From Aerococcus tenax (GTDB taxonomy: Bacteria > Bacillota > Bacilli > Lactobacillales > Aerococcaceae): 64,000 nt of DNA. The first letter of the stretch is position 1. The number at the start of each line of letters is the position of its first letter. Below the pieces are notes generated by a model that ran no database searches, was not told where the DNA came from, and saw only the letters and a program-made list of their open reading frames with translations. Below are positions 25,552 to 34,763 of this stretch, one piece after another. The DNA is taken from positions 930,001-994,000 of the forward strand of contig NZ_CP127382.2 in NCBI RefSeq assembly GCF_003286645.3, in the 5' to 3' direction. Made by a program: the position numbers and the translations under genes.

Positions 25552-26349
25552 ATGACTATGAAGACGCGTACGATTACTGCAATTATCGCTTTAGTAATTT
25601 TTATACCTTTCTTGCTTATTGGGGGAGGGTATTTTGAAGCTTTAGTTGTCTTGTTAGGAATCGTTAGTTTGAGTGAATTACTAAAAATGATGAATGTCCC
25701 GCTTTTTTCTTTTGAGGGGCTAGTTACCCAGTTGATGATGTTAGTTGTCTTACTGCCAGACCGGGTCTTATCTTTTGTTCCCCATTCTCTAACGGTAATG
25801 GATCTCTTCTATGCTGGAATCATTTTTTTGTTTATAGCCATGGTTTATTTTCCTGAACAGATGGATTTTAAGCGCCTATGTGCTTTAGCTGTCTCAGCCG
25901 TTTATGTAGGTATTGGTTATCATTATATGATTATGACACGACGGTTAGGACTTTTTGCTGTCATTTTTGCTTTTGGTATTATATGGTTTAATGACAGTTT
26001 TGCTTATCTAGCAGGCGTTCATTTTGGCCGCCATAAGTTAGCGCCTAAAATATCACCTAATAAAACCATCGAAGGCTCGATAGGTGGGATATTGGCAGGG
26101 ATCATCTATAGTCTTTGCCTCAATTTTTTTAATGGTAGTTTGAATCTGCCACTCCTTTCAGTGGTTATCTTGGCGATTGCTCTTTGTCTCTTGGGGCAAT
26201 TTGGCGACCTCATTGAATCAGCCATTAAACGCTACTTTAAAGTGAAAGATAGTGGAAAAATACTACCAGGACACGGAGGCTTACTGGATCGATTTGATAG
26301 TCTATTGATTGTTCTGCCAATGTTCCATTATTTAGTGGCATTTTTGTAG
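25552..26349 (+). CDS. cdsA: Phosphatidate cytidylyltransferase (CDP-diglyceride synthase)
   Basis: The 265-residue polytopic membrane enzyme makes CDP-diacylglycerol from phosphatidic acid and CTP. The CdsA signature at the C-terminus is SGKILPGHGGLLDRFDSL, preceded by FGDLIESAIKRYFKVKD with the metal-binding acidic residues. About seven or eight membrane helices are visible. Two possible starts exist (ATG at 25552 and 25558) only two codons apart. It lies 9 bases after uppS. Confidence 0.95.
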   Translation: MTMKTRTITAIIALVIFIPFLLIGGGYFEALVVLLGIVSLSELLKMMNVPLFSFEGLVTQLMMLVVLLPDRVLSFVPHSLTVMDLFYAGIIFLFIAMVYFPEQMDFKRLCALAVSAVYVGIGYHYMIMTRRLGLFAVIFAFGIIWFNDSFAYLAGVHFGRHKLAPKISPNKTIEGSIGGILAGIIYSLCLNFFNGSLNLPLLSVVILAIALCLLGQFGDLIESAIKRYFKVKDSGKILPGHGGLLDRFDSLLIVLPMFHYLVAFL

Positions 26350-26361
26350 TAAGGAGTTTCT

Positions 26362-27624
26362 ATGAAAGCAATTATCGTTTTTATTATTATTTTCAGTGTT
26401 ATCGTGATATTCCATGAATTTGGCCACTTTATCATGGCTAAACGGTCAGGGATTATGGTTCGTGAGTTTGCTATTGGTATGGGTCCACGTATTTTTCATT
26501 ATGAAGGAGAAGAAACCACTTATACCCTACGTCTTTTACCAATTGGTGGCTATGTGCGTATGGCTGGTCTTGAAGATATGGATGAAGTCATCGAACCAGG
26601 GCGACAAATTAAAGTCGGTTTTAATGATGATCAAGTGATTGATTTAATTTGCTTAGACAGTAATGAGGAAGATATTGAGGCTCTACCGTTGGAAGTGATG
26701 GATAGTGACTTGTCTGAGGCTATGTATATTCATGGGGTTCCATTTGGTGAAACTGAATCCAAAAAATATTCTGTTAGCTCAGAAGCTTATATTTTGGAAG
26801 AAAATGGTAGCCTAGTGAAAAATGCTCCGCTTGACAAGCAGTTCCAATCAGCCCCTTTAATTAACCGCCTGTTAACTAATATCATGGGCCCAATGAATAA
26901 TTTTATTTTAGGTATCCTAGCCTTTATCCTTATCGCCTTTCTTCAAGGCGGTGTTTATACCAATGCTCCAATATTAGGGGAGATGGTTGAAAACTCAGCT
27001 GCTCAAGAAGCGGGATTAGAAAGCGGAGACCGGGTCATCAAGATTAATGATGAGAAGATCGATAGTTTTACTGACATGCAAAAAATTGTCAGTCAACACC
27101 CGGGTCAAGAAGTCAATTTTACCGTTGAACGTGACCAAGAGCAAAAATCTATCGCTGTTCAAGTAGGAGCGGTCGAAACAGATAAAGGTCAAAAAATCGG
27201 GCAAATCGGAGTACGTGCACCTCAAAATAAGTCCTTTGGGGCTAAGATCGCTTATGGATTTAAAGCGACTTGGGCGATTGTCGTTGGGATTATTAGCGCA
27301 ATAGCTTCCATGGTCGTTAATGGTTTTGATATTAATAACTTTGGTGGTCCGGTTTATATGTACCAGGCGACCTCTCAAACTGTAGAAGTCGGCTTTATTG
27401 CTGTGTTACAATTAATGGCTTATCTGACTGTGAATTTAGGCATAGTGAACCTCCTGCCTTTCCCAGCCCTTGATGGGGGCAAGGCCTTCCTCAATATTAT
27501 TGAAGCCATACGTGGGAAAGCTTTAAGTGTGCGGACAGAGGGAATTATTAATTTGATTGGTTTTGTCTTATTAATGGTCTTAATGATTGCCGTGACCTGG
27601 AACGATATCTTACGATTATTTTAA
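26362..27624 (+). CDS. rseP: Site-2 intramembrane metalloprotease RseP/RasP
   Basis: The 420-residue site-2 protease has the zinc motif HEFGH in helix 1 (residues about 18-22). One PDZ domain is near residues 210-280 (AAQEAGLESGDRVIKIN). The third zinc ligand is in NLLPFPALDGG near residue 365. It cuts membrane-embedded substrates such as anti-sigma factors and signal-peptide remnants. The N-terminal insertion (residues about 70-150, acidic) is typical of Lactobacillales members. It is 12 bases from cdsA and its AAGGAG ribosome site is clear. Confidence 0.95.
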   Translation: MKAIIVFIIIFSVIVIFHEFGHFIMAKRSGIMVREFAIGMGPRIFHYEGEETTYTLRLLPIGGYVRMAGLEDMDEVIEPGRQIKVGFNDDQVIDLICLDSNEEDIEALPLEVMDSDLSEAMYIHGVPFGETESKKYSVSSEAYILEENGSLVKNAPLDKQFQSAPLINRLLTNIMGPMNNFILGILAFILIAFLQGGVYTNAPILGEMVENSAAQEAGLESGDRVIKINDEKIDSFTDMQKIVSQHPGQEVNFTVERDQEQKSIAVQVGAVETDKGQKIGQIGVRAPQNKSFGAKIAYGFKATWAIVVGIISAIASMVVNGFDINNFGGPVYMYQATSQTVEVGFIAVLQLMAYLTVNLGIVNLLPFPALDGGKAFLNIIEAIRGKALSVRTEGIINLIGFVLLMVLMIAVTWNDILRLF

Positions 27625-27630
27625 ATAAAA

Positions 27631-27659
27631 AGAGAAGCCCTTTTGAGGGTTTCTTTATT
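27631..27659 (+). terminator. Intrinsic terminator after rseP
   Basis: AGAAGCCC (27633-27640) pairs with GGGTTTCT (27647-27654) and a T-rich tail follows. It sits just before polC, so polC probably has its own promoter or relies on read-through. Confidence 0.7.
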
Positions 27660-27675
27660 TTGAAGGGAGAATGAA

Positions 27676-30600
27676 ATGCTTTCTAACGAAGAGATGTTTC
27701 AAACTTTACTTAGGCAAATGCATTGGCAGAGTGATGATGAAAATATTAAGCAGGGGTCTATTGAAGAGGTGATTGTTCACCAAGTCTCTCGCTGCTATCA
27801 ATTCAATATTCGTTTCCCAGAACGCTTACCTTTTTCTGCTTATCAGCTTTTTTACGCCCAACTGACCAATACTTTTCAAGCCATAGCCAAAGTAAAATTG
27901 AAAGTTATTATCAGTCAAGTAAGTACAGCTAGTGACCAAGAAGTGAGTGCTTATTGGCCCGTGATTTTGGAATGCTTGAATTTGTCAGATGGCATGGCTC
28001 AACAAGTTTTATATGCTAATCCTCCTAAAATTAACCAGGGGAAGATGTTCCTTTATGTAGAAAATGACCCCATTCGCGAATATGTTGAAACTAACTACGT
28101 TCAGGCGATCCTGGATTGCTATCAGCGCCACGGCTTCGATAAGCTAAGTCTGAAGGTTATTGTTGATCAAGCTAAAGCGAATGAGCGGCAAGAGCAATAC
28201 CAGTCTAGACGTCAAGCGCTAGAGAAGGAAGAACAAGAAAAAGCCAAGCTTGTCCAGGAGCGTAGTGAGCAAGCCCCTTCAAATGCTAAGCAAGTTAAAT
28301 CTCCAGATCAAATTCGAATCGGTCGGTCTATTCCTAGTGACCAAGTTCAGATAATGAAAAGCTATACTGAAGAGCAGCGTCGTGCGGTAATGGAGGGTGT
28401 CGTTTTTGATGTTGAGATACGGGAATTAAGAACCGGGCGCTGCATTCTTGTCTTAAAAATGTCAGATTATACTTCGGCCTTTATTGTACAAAAATTCTCT
28501 AATAGTGACGCTGATATTGCCATCTTCAATAGTATCAAGGAAGGTATGTGGCTACGTGTCCGAGGTGATATCCAAATGGATGACCGTTTTGCTAGAGACC
28601 TCGTTGTTAATGCACGTGACCTGGAAGCCATTGAAAAGGAACCACGTCAAGATACCATGCCAGAAGATCAAAAACGGGTAGAGCTTCACTTACACACGAA
28701 TATGAGTGCCCTGGATGCTACGAATTCTGTGACTGATTTTGTCAAGCAGGCGGCCGCATGGGGGCACAAAGCTATCGCTGTTACTGACCATGGTAATGTC
28801 CAGGCTTTTCCTGAAGCTAGTCAAGCAGCTAAAGACACTGGAGTCAAGCTGATTTATGGTATGGAAGCCTATGTCGTTGATGATGGAGTTCCTATTGCCT
28901 ATAATCCCGGCCACGTCGAATTAGAAAATGCGACTTATGTTATTTTTGACGTGGAGACAACCGGTTTATCGGCAGTTTATAACACGATTATTGAAATTGG
29001 TGCGGTAAAAATGCATAAAGGCAATGTGGTCGGAGAATTTTCTGAGTTCTTAAATCCGGGCCATCACTTATCTAGTTTTACCACCGAATTGACAGGCATT
29101 ACCGACAGTATGGTAGCTAATGCTCGTCCTGAACCCGAAGTGATGCAGGATTTCTTGGATTTCTGTCAAGGAACGATTTTAGTCGCTCATAATGCCAGTT
29201 TTGACGTTGGCTTTATTGATGCTGCCTATCAAAGAAATGGCTTACCTACCATAGAAAATCCAGTGATTGATACCTTGGAATTAGCTCGCTACCTTTACCC
29301 ACATTTGAAATCTTTCCGTTTAAACACCTTGTCCAAGCATTTTAACGTCTCTCTAGAACACCACCACCGGGCGATTTACGATGCGACTTCAACGGGTGCT
29401 TTGGCATGGATTTTTGTTAAGGAAGCCAAAGAATCTCATGATATGGTTTACCATGATCAGTTGAACCGTGATATAGGTCAAGGAGACGCCTATAAAAAGG
29501 GACGCCCCTTCCATGCGACCATCTTAGCCAAAAATCAAAAGGGGCTTAAGGACTTATTTAAATTAGTGAGTGCCTCCAATGTTGACTATTTTCACCGAGT
29601 TCCGCGTATTCCCCGCTCGCTCTTAAAGGAACATCGTGAGCATCTATTGATTGGTTCCGCTTGTTCAGAAGGAGAAGTCTTTACTGCTGCCATGCAGAAA
29701 GGAAAGGAAACCGCTAAGAAATTTGCTGAGTTTTACGATTACCTCGAAATTCAACCCAAAGCTTCTTATGAACCTCTCTTACGCAACCAAGATATTATCA
29801 ATAATGAGGCTTTAGAAAATATCATTAACGATTTAGTGGACATTGGTGATGAACTTGGTATTCCAGTGGTAGCGACGGGAGATGCGCATTATCTTAACCC
29901 CGAAGATAAGATTTACCGGGAAATTTTGATCAATTCGATAAAATCTAACCGCTCTAAATATTTTCCTAGAGCCCATTTTAGGACGACCAAAGAAATGCTT
30001 GATGATTTTGCCTTTTTGGGTGAAGAGAAAGCCTTTGAATTAGTCGTTACTAATTCTAATGCCATAGCTGATTCTATTGAATTTGTAGAACCTATTCACG
30101 ACAAGTTGTATACTCCTCATATCGATGGTGCTGAAGAGTCCATTCGTAATGATGCTTTTACTAAGGCTCATGAAATTTACGGGGAGAATTTACCTGAACT
30201 GATTGAAGAAAGATTAGAACGGGAATTGGACAGTATTATTGGTAACGGTTTTGCAGTGATCTATTACATTGCGCAAAAGTTAGTGTGGAAATCGAATGAG
30301 GATGGTTATATTGTTGGTTCTCGGGGGTCAGTGGGCTCTTCCTTTGCTGCCACTATGTTAGGTATCACTGAAGTTAATCCTCTTCCCCCACACTATGTCT
30401 GCCTGAACTGCCATTACAGCCATTTCTATACCCATGGCGAAATTGGATCTGGTTTTGACTTAGAAGATAAGGATTGTCCCGAATGTGGTCAGCCTTTGTC
30501 TAAGGATGGTCATGATATTCCGTTTGAAACCTTCTTAGGTTTTAATGGGGACAAGGTACCTGATATCGACCTTAACTTCTCCGGAGAATACCAAGCCCAA

Positions 30601-31989
30601 GCCCACAACTATACCAAGGTTCTCTTTGGGGAGGACCACGTATATAAAGCCGGAACCATCTCTACTGTTGCTGATAAGACCGCTTTTGGCTATGTTTTAG
30701 GTTATGATCGAGACCATAATTTAAACTTAAGGCAAACCGAAAAAGATTTTCTCGCCAAAGGGGCTACCGGGGTAAAACGAACAACTGGACAACACCCGGG
30801 TGGGATTATTGTTATTCCAGAAAACATGGACGTTTATGATTTTACCCCGATCCAATACCCTGCCGATGAGCAAACAGCTGATTGGCGGACCACCCACTTT
30901 GATTTCCATTCCATTCATGACAATGTCTTGAAATTAGACTGCCTGGGTCACGATGATCCTACGGTTATCCGTAAGTTACAAGATCTTTCGGGAATTGAGC
31001 CGACAGATATCCCAATGGATGATCCCGAAGTCTATAAACTATTTAATGGAACCGACTCCCTTGGGGTGTCTCCAGATCAAATTTTTTCCAAAACCGGAAC
31101 CCTGGGTATTCCTGAATTTGGAACGCCTTTCGTTAGACAGATGCTAGAAGCTACTCATCCCAGCACTTTTGCTGAATTATTACAAATTTCAGGTCTATCT
31201 CATGGTACTGATGTTTGGCTGGGGAATGCCGAAACCTTGGTTAGTGAAAAGGGCATGGAATTAAAGGATGTTATTGGTTGTCGGGACGACATTATGATGG
31301 ATTTGATTCATATGGGAGTTCCTAAAAGCGATTCTTTCCAAATTATGGAAAAGGTAAGAAAGGGGAAAGGGCTGTCACCTGAACATCAAGCGATCATGAA
31401 AGAACATGAGGTACCAGAATGGTACATGGATTCCTGCGAAAAAATTAAGTATATGTTCCCTAAAGCCCATGCGGCTGCTTATGTGATTAATGCCTTGCGA
31501 GTAGCTTGGTTCAAAGTGCACCATCCTATCTGGTACTATTGTGCCTATCTCAGCGTCAGGGCTGAAGATTTTGATTTGAAAGCCATGGCAGGCGGTTTAG
31601 AATCGAACAAGGACCGTCTTAAAGAGATAAAGGCTAAGGGTAATGATGCCAGTGCCAAAGAAAAGGCCCTACAAATTGTGCTAGAATTAGTCAATGAAAT
31701 GTGGGAGCGTGGTTTGAAATTTAAGATGGTTGATTTAGAGAAATCAGACGCCAAAGACTTCGTTATCGAAGGAGATGATACCTTAATTGCGCCATTCCGT
31801 GCTGTTTCTGGACTAGGTGTCAGCGTGGCTCAACAAGTCGTTAAAGCCAGAGAAGAATCTCCTTTCTTATCAAAAGAAGATCTGAAGATCCGTGGTAAGG
31901 TCAGCCAATCAGTTATCGATCATTTAGATGAGTGCAATGCACTAAATGGCTTACCGGAAGAAAATCAATTATCTTTGTTTGACTTTTAG
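27676..31989 (+). CDS. polC: DNA polymerase III alpha subunit, Gram-positive PolC type
   Basis: The 1437-residue replicative polymerase has its 3'-5' exonuclease inside the PHP domain, the PolC arrangement. The order is an N-terminal domain, an OB region (about 225-330), PHP start LHLHTNMSALDA (about 338), and exonuclease motif I FDVETTGLS (about 421) through HHRAIYDA. The PHP remainder and palm follow. A four-Cys zinc site is CLNC...CPEC (about 910-940), and the catalytic acids are in VPDIDLNFSGEYQ (about 960). The C-terminus ends QLSLFDF, a likely beta-clamp binding motif. AGGGAG is the ribosome site. The length is normal for the family. Confidence 0.98.
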   Translation: MLSNEEMFQTLLRQMHWQSDDENIKQGSIEEVIVHQVSRCYQFNIRFPERLPFSAYQLFYAQLTNTFQAIAKVKLKVIISQVSTASDQEVSAYWPVILECLNLSDGMAQQVLYANPPKINQGKMFLYVENDPIREYVETNYVQAILDCYQRHGFDKLSLKVIVDQAKANERQEQYQSRRQALEKEEQEKAKLVQERSEQAPSNAKQVKSPDQIRIGRSIPSDQVQIMKSYTEEQRRAVMEGVVFDVEIRELRTGRCILVLKMSDYTSAFIVQKFSNSDADIAIFNSIKEGMWLRVRGDIQMDDRFARDLVVNARDLEAIEKEPRQDTMPEDQKRVELHLHTNMSALDATNSVTDFVKQAAAWGHKAIAVTDHGNVQAFPEASQAAKDTGVKLIYGMEAYVVDDGVPIAYNPGHVELENATYVIFDVETTGLSAVYNTIIEIGAVKMHKGNVVGEFSEFLNPGHHLSSFTTELTGITDSMVANARPEPEVMQDFLDFCQGTILVAHNASFDVGFIDAAYQRNGLPTIENPVIDTLELARYLYPHLKSFRLNTLSKHFNVSLEHHHRAIYDATSTGALAWIFVKEAKESHDMVYHDQLNRDIGQGDAYKKGRPFHATILAKNQKGLKDLFKLVSASNVDYFHRVPRIPRSLLKEHREHLLIGSACSEGEVFTAAMQKGKETAKKFAEFYDYLEIQPKASYEPLLRNQDIINNEALENIINDLVDIGDELGIPVVATGDAHYLNPEDKIYREILINSIKSNRSKYFPRAHFRTTKEMLDDFAFLGEEKAFELVVTNSNAIADSIEFVEPIHDKLYTPHIDGAEESIRNDAFTKAHEIYGENLPELIEERLERELDSIIGNGFAVIYYIAQKLVWKSNEDGYIVGSRGSVGSSFAATMLGITEVNPLPPHYVCLNCHYSHFYTHGEIGSGFDLEDKDCPECGQPLSKDGHDIPFETFLGFNGDKVPDIDLNFSGEYQAQAHNYTKVLFGEDHVYKAGTISTVADKTAFGYVLGYDRDHNLNLRQTEKDFLAKGATGVKRTTGQHPGGIIVIPENMDVYDFTPIQYPADEQTADWRTTHFDFHSIHDNVLKLDCLGHDDPTVIRKLQDLSGIEPTDIPMDDPEVYKLFNGTDSLGVSPDQIFSKTGTLGIPEFGTPFVRQMLEATHPSTFAELLQISGLSHGTDVWLGNAETLVSEKGMELKDVIGCRDDIMMDLIHMGVPKSDSFQIMEKVRKGKGLSPEHQAIMKEHEVPEWYMDSCEKIKYMFPKAHAAAYVINALRVAWFKVHHPIWYYCAYLSVRAEDFDLKAMAGGLESNKDRLKEIKAKGNDASAKEKALQIVLELVNEMWERGLKFKMVDLEKSDAKDFVIEGDDTLIAPFRAVSGLGVSVAQQVVKAREESPFLSKEDLKIRGKVSQSVIDHLDECNALNGLPEENQLSLFDF

Positions 31990-32012
31990 AAAAAGGGAAA
32001 ACTTATTATATA

Positions 32013-32051
32013 AAACAGGGCTGTCTAAAGGGGTAGCCCTGTTTATTTATT
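32013..32051 (+). terminator. Intrinsic terminator after polC
   Basis: AAACAGGGCT (32013-32022) and AGCCCTGTTT (32035-32044) form a perfect 10-bp stem; the tail is TATTTATT. Confidence 0.8.
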
Positions 32052-32146
32052 ATAAGTTTGATCTAGCCTGCCAGGATGCCTTTTACTAGCTAATCGCTAG
32101 ATTGCTATGTTACGATCAAAGTAAACTTATTTTTATTTGTTCATAT

Positions 32147-32161
32147 TCACTTTTAAAGTGA
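32147..32161. promoter_or_regulatory. Palindrome upstream of the P-II/DUF1538 cassette, putative operator
   Basis: TCACTTT-T-AAAGTGA is a perfect 15-base palindrome 27 bases before the P-II start. ATTCA and TGAAT flank it as outer imperfect arms. No regulator is encoded in the cassette. Confidence 0.4.
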
Positions 32162-32188
32162 CTGAATCTTTTGAAGAGAGGAGCTGTT

Positions 32189-32503
32189 ATGATGCAAGAA
32201 ATGATTATTACCATTGTTGACCATAAATATGGTCGCGATGTGATCAAAACTGCCCGGGAAGCGGGAGCTGTCGGAGCTACTGTCGTTAAGGGACGTGGAG
32301 CGGGTTATAAAGATTATGAAGCCGCTTTTGATGTCACCATCGAAGAAGAAAAAGATATTGTCTTAATGGTGGTAGATAGTGAAAAGGTAAGTGCCATTTC
32401 CCAGGCTATTGTTGAAAAAATGAACCTAAGATCACCAAATTCAGGAATTACCTTTTCCCTACCTGTCAATAATACGACCGGTTTATTGCGTGAAATTGAA
32501 TAA
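32189..32503 (+). CDS. P-II family nitrogen-regulator-like protein, single domain
   Basis: The 104-residue protein fits one P-II fold. Strand 1 is EMIITIVDHKYGRDVIKTAREAGAVGATVVKGRG, followed by a short loop, DVTIEEEKDIVLMVVDSEKV, and a C-terminal GITFSLPVNNTTGL. The canonical GlnB T-loop with the uridylylated Tyr is not recognisable; the loop (AGYKDYEAAFD) is short. P-II proteins sense ATP/ADP and 2-oxoglutarate and often gate a membrane partner. The next gene is the DUF1538 membrane protein, the likely partner. I chose the ATG at 32189 because GAGAGGAG lies just upstream; the next codon is also ATG. Confidence 0.85.
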   Translation: MMQEMIITIVDHKYGRDVIKTAREAGAVGATVVKGRGAGYKDYEAAFDVTIEEEKDIVLMVVDSEKVSAISQAIVEKMNLRSPNSGITFSLPVNNTTGLLREIE

Positions 32504-32527
32504 AATCTGAAAGAAAGGAGAGCGTCT

Positions 32528-33988
32528 ATGGATGTTTTAATTGATAGTTTTAAAGAAACAGCTTACTCGGTATTACCTGTGGTGGCAATTGTATTAGTGC
32601 TATCATTTTTTGTGGTTGATGTGCCGGCTAATATGTTGCTCGCTTTTATTATCGGGGCGATTTTACTCATGTTAGGGCTGACGATTTTTCTAACTGGTAT
32701 TGATGTGGGGATGACCCCAATTGGAAATCACTTAGGTCACTATGTTGCCGGAAATAGCTCGGTTAAGGTCATTGCAGTAATCAGTTTTATTATTGGTTTT
32801 GCAGTGACTATCGCTGAGCCAGACTTATTGATACTGGGTCTGCAAATTCAAGAGGCGACTTCAGGTGCCTTGAGTCAGCAACTAGTCGTCTTATCAGTCT
32901 CTATTGGTGTGGGGATCATGATTGCATTTGGAGTATTTCGACTCTTGAAACGAATTGCTTTAAAGCATTTCTTTGCACTTGTTTACGGAATTATTTTAAT
33001 ACTAGCTATTTTTTCTGAAGATTCTAACATTGCTATGGGCTTTGACGCTTCTGGCGCGACTACAGGGGCATTAACCACTCCCTTTATTTTAGCCTTGTCA
33101 GGTTCCCTTGCCCAAAGGATGGGGGGAAAGGACGCTGAAGACAACGCCTTTGGTCTGGTTGGCGCCATGAGTACTGGGCCAATCTTAGCGACCCTTTTAC
33201 TGATTCTATTATCGCAAAGTAATATTCAACCAGCTGAATCGGTGGTTGAACCGACACAAAATGTGTTTTATGCGATTGTATCCAGTTTTCTGCCGACTCT
33301 AGTTGAATCGATTATTGCCCTTATCCCGATTGTTCTCTTATTTATCTATATGAACTGGAGACATTTCCAACTTGATAAAGAAGAATTGATGGATATTTTT
33401 AAAGGAATTATTTATACGGTGATTGGTTTAACTATTTTCCTAGTTGGTGTCCATGAAGGTTTCATGGATATGGGGAAATTCCTTGGCCAAGCCATGGCTG
33501 AAAGAGGAAATCTATGGTTAATTATTACTGGATTTATTCTTGGTTTAGTTGTTGTCCTCGCTGAGCCGGCTGTCCATGTCTTGGGAGACCAAGTTGAGGA
33601 TGTTACGGGTGGATATATTCCTAATAAAATCCTTATGATTGCACTCTCCATAGGGGTGGCTCTAGCAGTTGGTTTGTCCATGTTACGAATTTCCAGTGAC
33701 CAGTTAATGGTCTGGCATTTCCTCTTACCTGGTTTTGCCTTGGCCATCCTCTTGTCTTACCAAGTCCCTAATCTATTTACTGGGATCGCTTTTGACGCTG
33801 GTGGGGTAGCTTCTGGTCCGATGACAGCTACTTTTATTTTAGCCTTTGCCCAAGGAGCAGCTGACTATCTCCCCAATGCAAATGCATTAGATGCCTTTGG
33901 TGTGATTGCTTTTGTTGCTATGATTCCAGTGATCATGGTAGAATTACTCGGATTAATATTTAAGATTCAAACAAAGACAAGTGATTAA
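32528..33988 (+). CDS. DUF1538 domain membrane protein (two repeats), putative P-II-gated transporter
   Basis: The 486-residue, highly hydrophobic protein has 12 or more membrane segments in two homologous halves. Each half repeats GLTIFL-G, then a LG/GLG turn, then an AEP motif (TIAEPDLLILGLQIQEATSG in half 1, VLAEPAVHVLGDQVEDVTGG in half 2), and later FDA-G--TG/SG (about residues 175 and 420). This matches tandem DUF1538 (PF07556). The repeat plan is usual for secondary transporters, but no substrate is known. It is flanked on both sides by P-II-like genes with short gaps, suggesting a complex like AmtB-GlnK or SbtA-SbtB. GAAAGGAGAG precedes the ATG. Confidence 0.85.
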   Translation: MDVLIDSFKETAYSVLPVVAIVLVLSFFVVDVPANMLLAFIIGAILLMLGLTIFLTGIDVGMTPIGNHLGHYVAGNSSVKVIAVISFIIGFAVTIAEPDLLILGLQIQEATSGALSQQLVVLSVSIGVGIMIAFGVFRLLKRIALKHFFALVYGIILILAIFSEDSNIAMGFDASGATTGALTTPFILALSGSLAQRMGGKDAEDNAFGLVGAMSTGPILATLLLILLSQSNIQPAESVVEPTQNVFYAIVSSFLPTLVESIIALIPIVLLFIYMNWRHFQLDKEELMDIFKGIIYTVIGLTIFLVGVHEGFMDMGKFLGQAMAERGNLWLIITGFILGLVVVLAEPAVHVLGDQVEDVTGGYIPNKILMIALSIGVALAVGLSMLRISSDQLMVWHFLLPGFALAILLSYQVPNLFTGIAFDAGGVASGPMTATFILAFAQGAADYLPNANALDAFGVIAFVAMIPVIMVELLGLIFKIQTKTSD

Positions 33989-34020
33989 GTATAAGCGCTG
34001 ATGGAGAAAGGGGAATAAAA

Positions 34021-34680
34021 GTGAATAAAGAACCAGTTTTATTTTTAGCCATTGTTAAAGAAGGGATGGCTAGCCGTTTATTGAAGCGCGCCAAACAAGC
34101 TGGTGCATCAGGTGGAACGATTATTAGAGCCTACGGGACTGTTCAAAGCAACTTATTGCGGTCCTTGGGTTTACAAGGAACCGAACGTGAAATCTTTTTA
34201 ACCATTGTTCCAAAAGAAAAAGAAGCGGAAATCCATGCCCATTTAGAAGATGCCCTTAAATTAAAGAAAAAGGGGACAGGTGTCCTATTTTCTTTTGATG
34301 TATCTTCTTATTTAGGCAATCAAAACCATAGCTATTTCTTTAATGAGGCAGACCAAAAAAACAAAGACCAGCTCCTGGTAACCATAGTACAAAGGGATTT
34401 AGCTGATCAAGTGGTTGATGCTGCCCGTGACGAAGGGGCTAAGGGAGCAACGATTTTACATGGTCGTGGAAGTGGCGCCCATGAAAAATCCAGCATTTTT
34501 TCCATTCAAATTGAACCCGAAAAAGAAATTGTTTGGATGGTTCTTCCCGCCAATAAAATTAAACAAGTAACAGATAACATTTCAGAGACAATGAAAATTA
34601 CGGAGCCAGGCCATGGGCTAATTTTTTCCTTGCCGATCTCAAGTGTCAGTGGCTTGATTGCTCAGGGGAAAAAAGGCTAG
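34021..34680 (+). CDS. Tandem (fused) P-II-like protein
   Basis: The 219-residue protein holds two P-II-like repeats. The first (residues about 5-98) reads LFLAIVKEGMASRLLKRAKQAGASGGTII...FLTIVPKEKEAEI...GTGVLFSFDV. The second (about 119-215) reads LLVTIVQRDLADQVVDAARDEGAKGATILHGRG...IVWMVLPANKIKQV...GHGLIFSLPISSVSGL. The second repeat is closer to the single-domain protein at 32189 than the first is. The start is GTG at 34021, with GAAAGGGG upstream. It is the third gene of the cassette and a likely regulator of the DUF1538 protein; ligand binding is unproven. Confidence 0.82.
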   Translation: MNKEPVLFLAIVKEGMASRLLKRAKQAGASGGTIIRAYGTVQSNLLRSLGLQGTEREIFLTIVPKEKEAEIHAHLEDALKLKKKGTGVLFSFDVSSYLGNQNHSYFFNEADQKNKDQLLVTIVQRDLADQVVDAARDEGAKGATILHGRGSGAHEKSSIFSIQIEPEKEIVWMVLPANKIKQVTDNISETMKITEPGHGLIFSLPISSVSGLIAQGKKG

Positions 34681-34683
34681 CTA

Positions 34684-34712
34684 TTGCTAGTTAATGAAAA
34701 ATATGTTAAAAT
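34684..34712 (+). promoter_or_regulatory. Promoter of the rimP-nusA-infB operon
   Basis: TTGCTA (34684-34689) and TAAAAT (34707-34712) are separated by 17 bases and begin immediately after the P-II stop. Confidence 0.65.
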
Positions 34713-34736
34713 ATTAGTGTTGTTATAGGAAGGAAG

Positions 34737-34763
34737 GAGTGAGCGCTAGCGCTCACTCTTTTT
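34737..34763 (+). terminator. Perfect terminator-like hairpin in the rimP leader
   Basis: GAGTGAGCGC and GCGCTCACTC form a perfect 10-bp stem with a TA centre (34737-34758), followed by five T's. It lies between the promoter and rimP. It either ends read-through from the P-II cassette or acts as an attenuator for the nusA operon. Confidence 0.8.
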
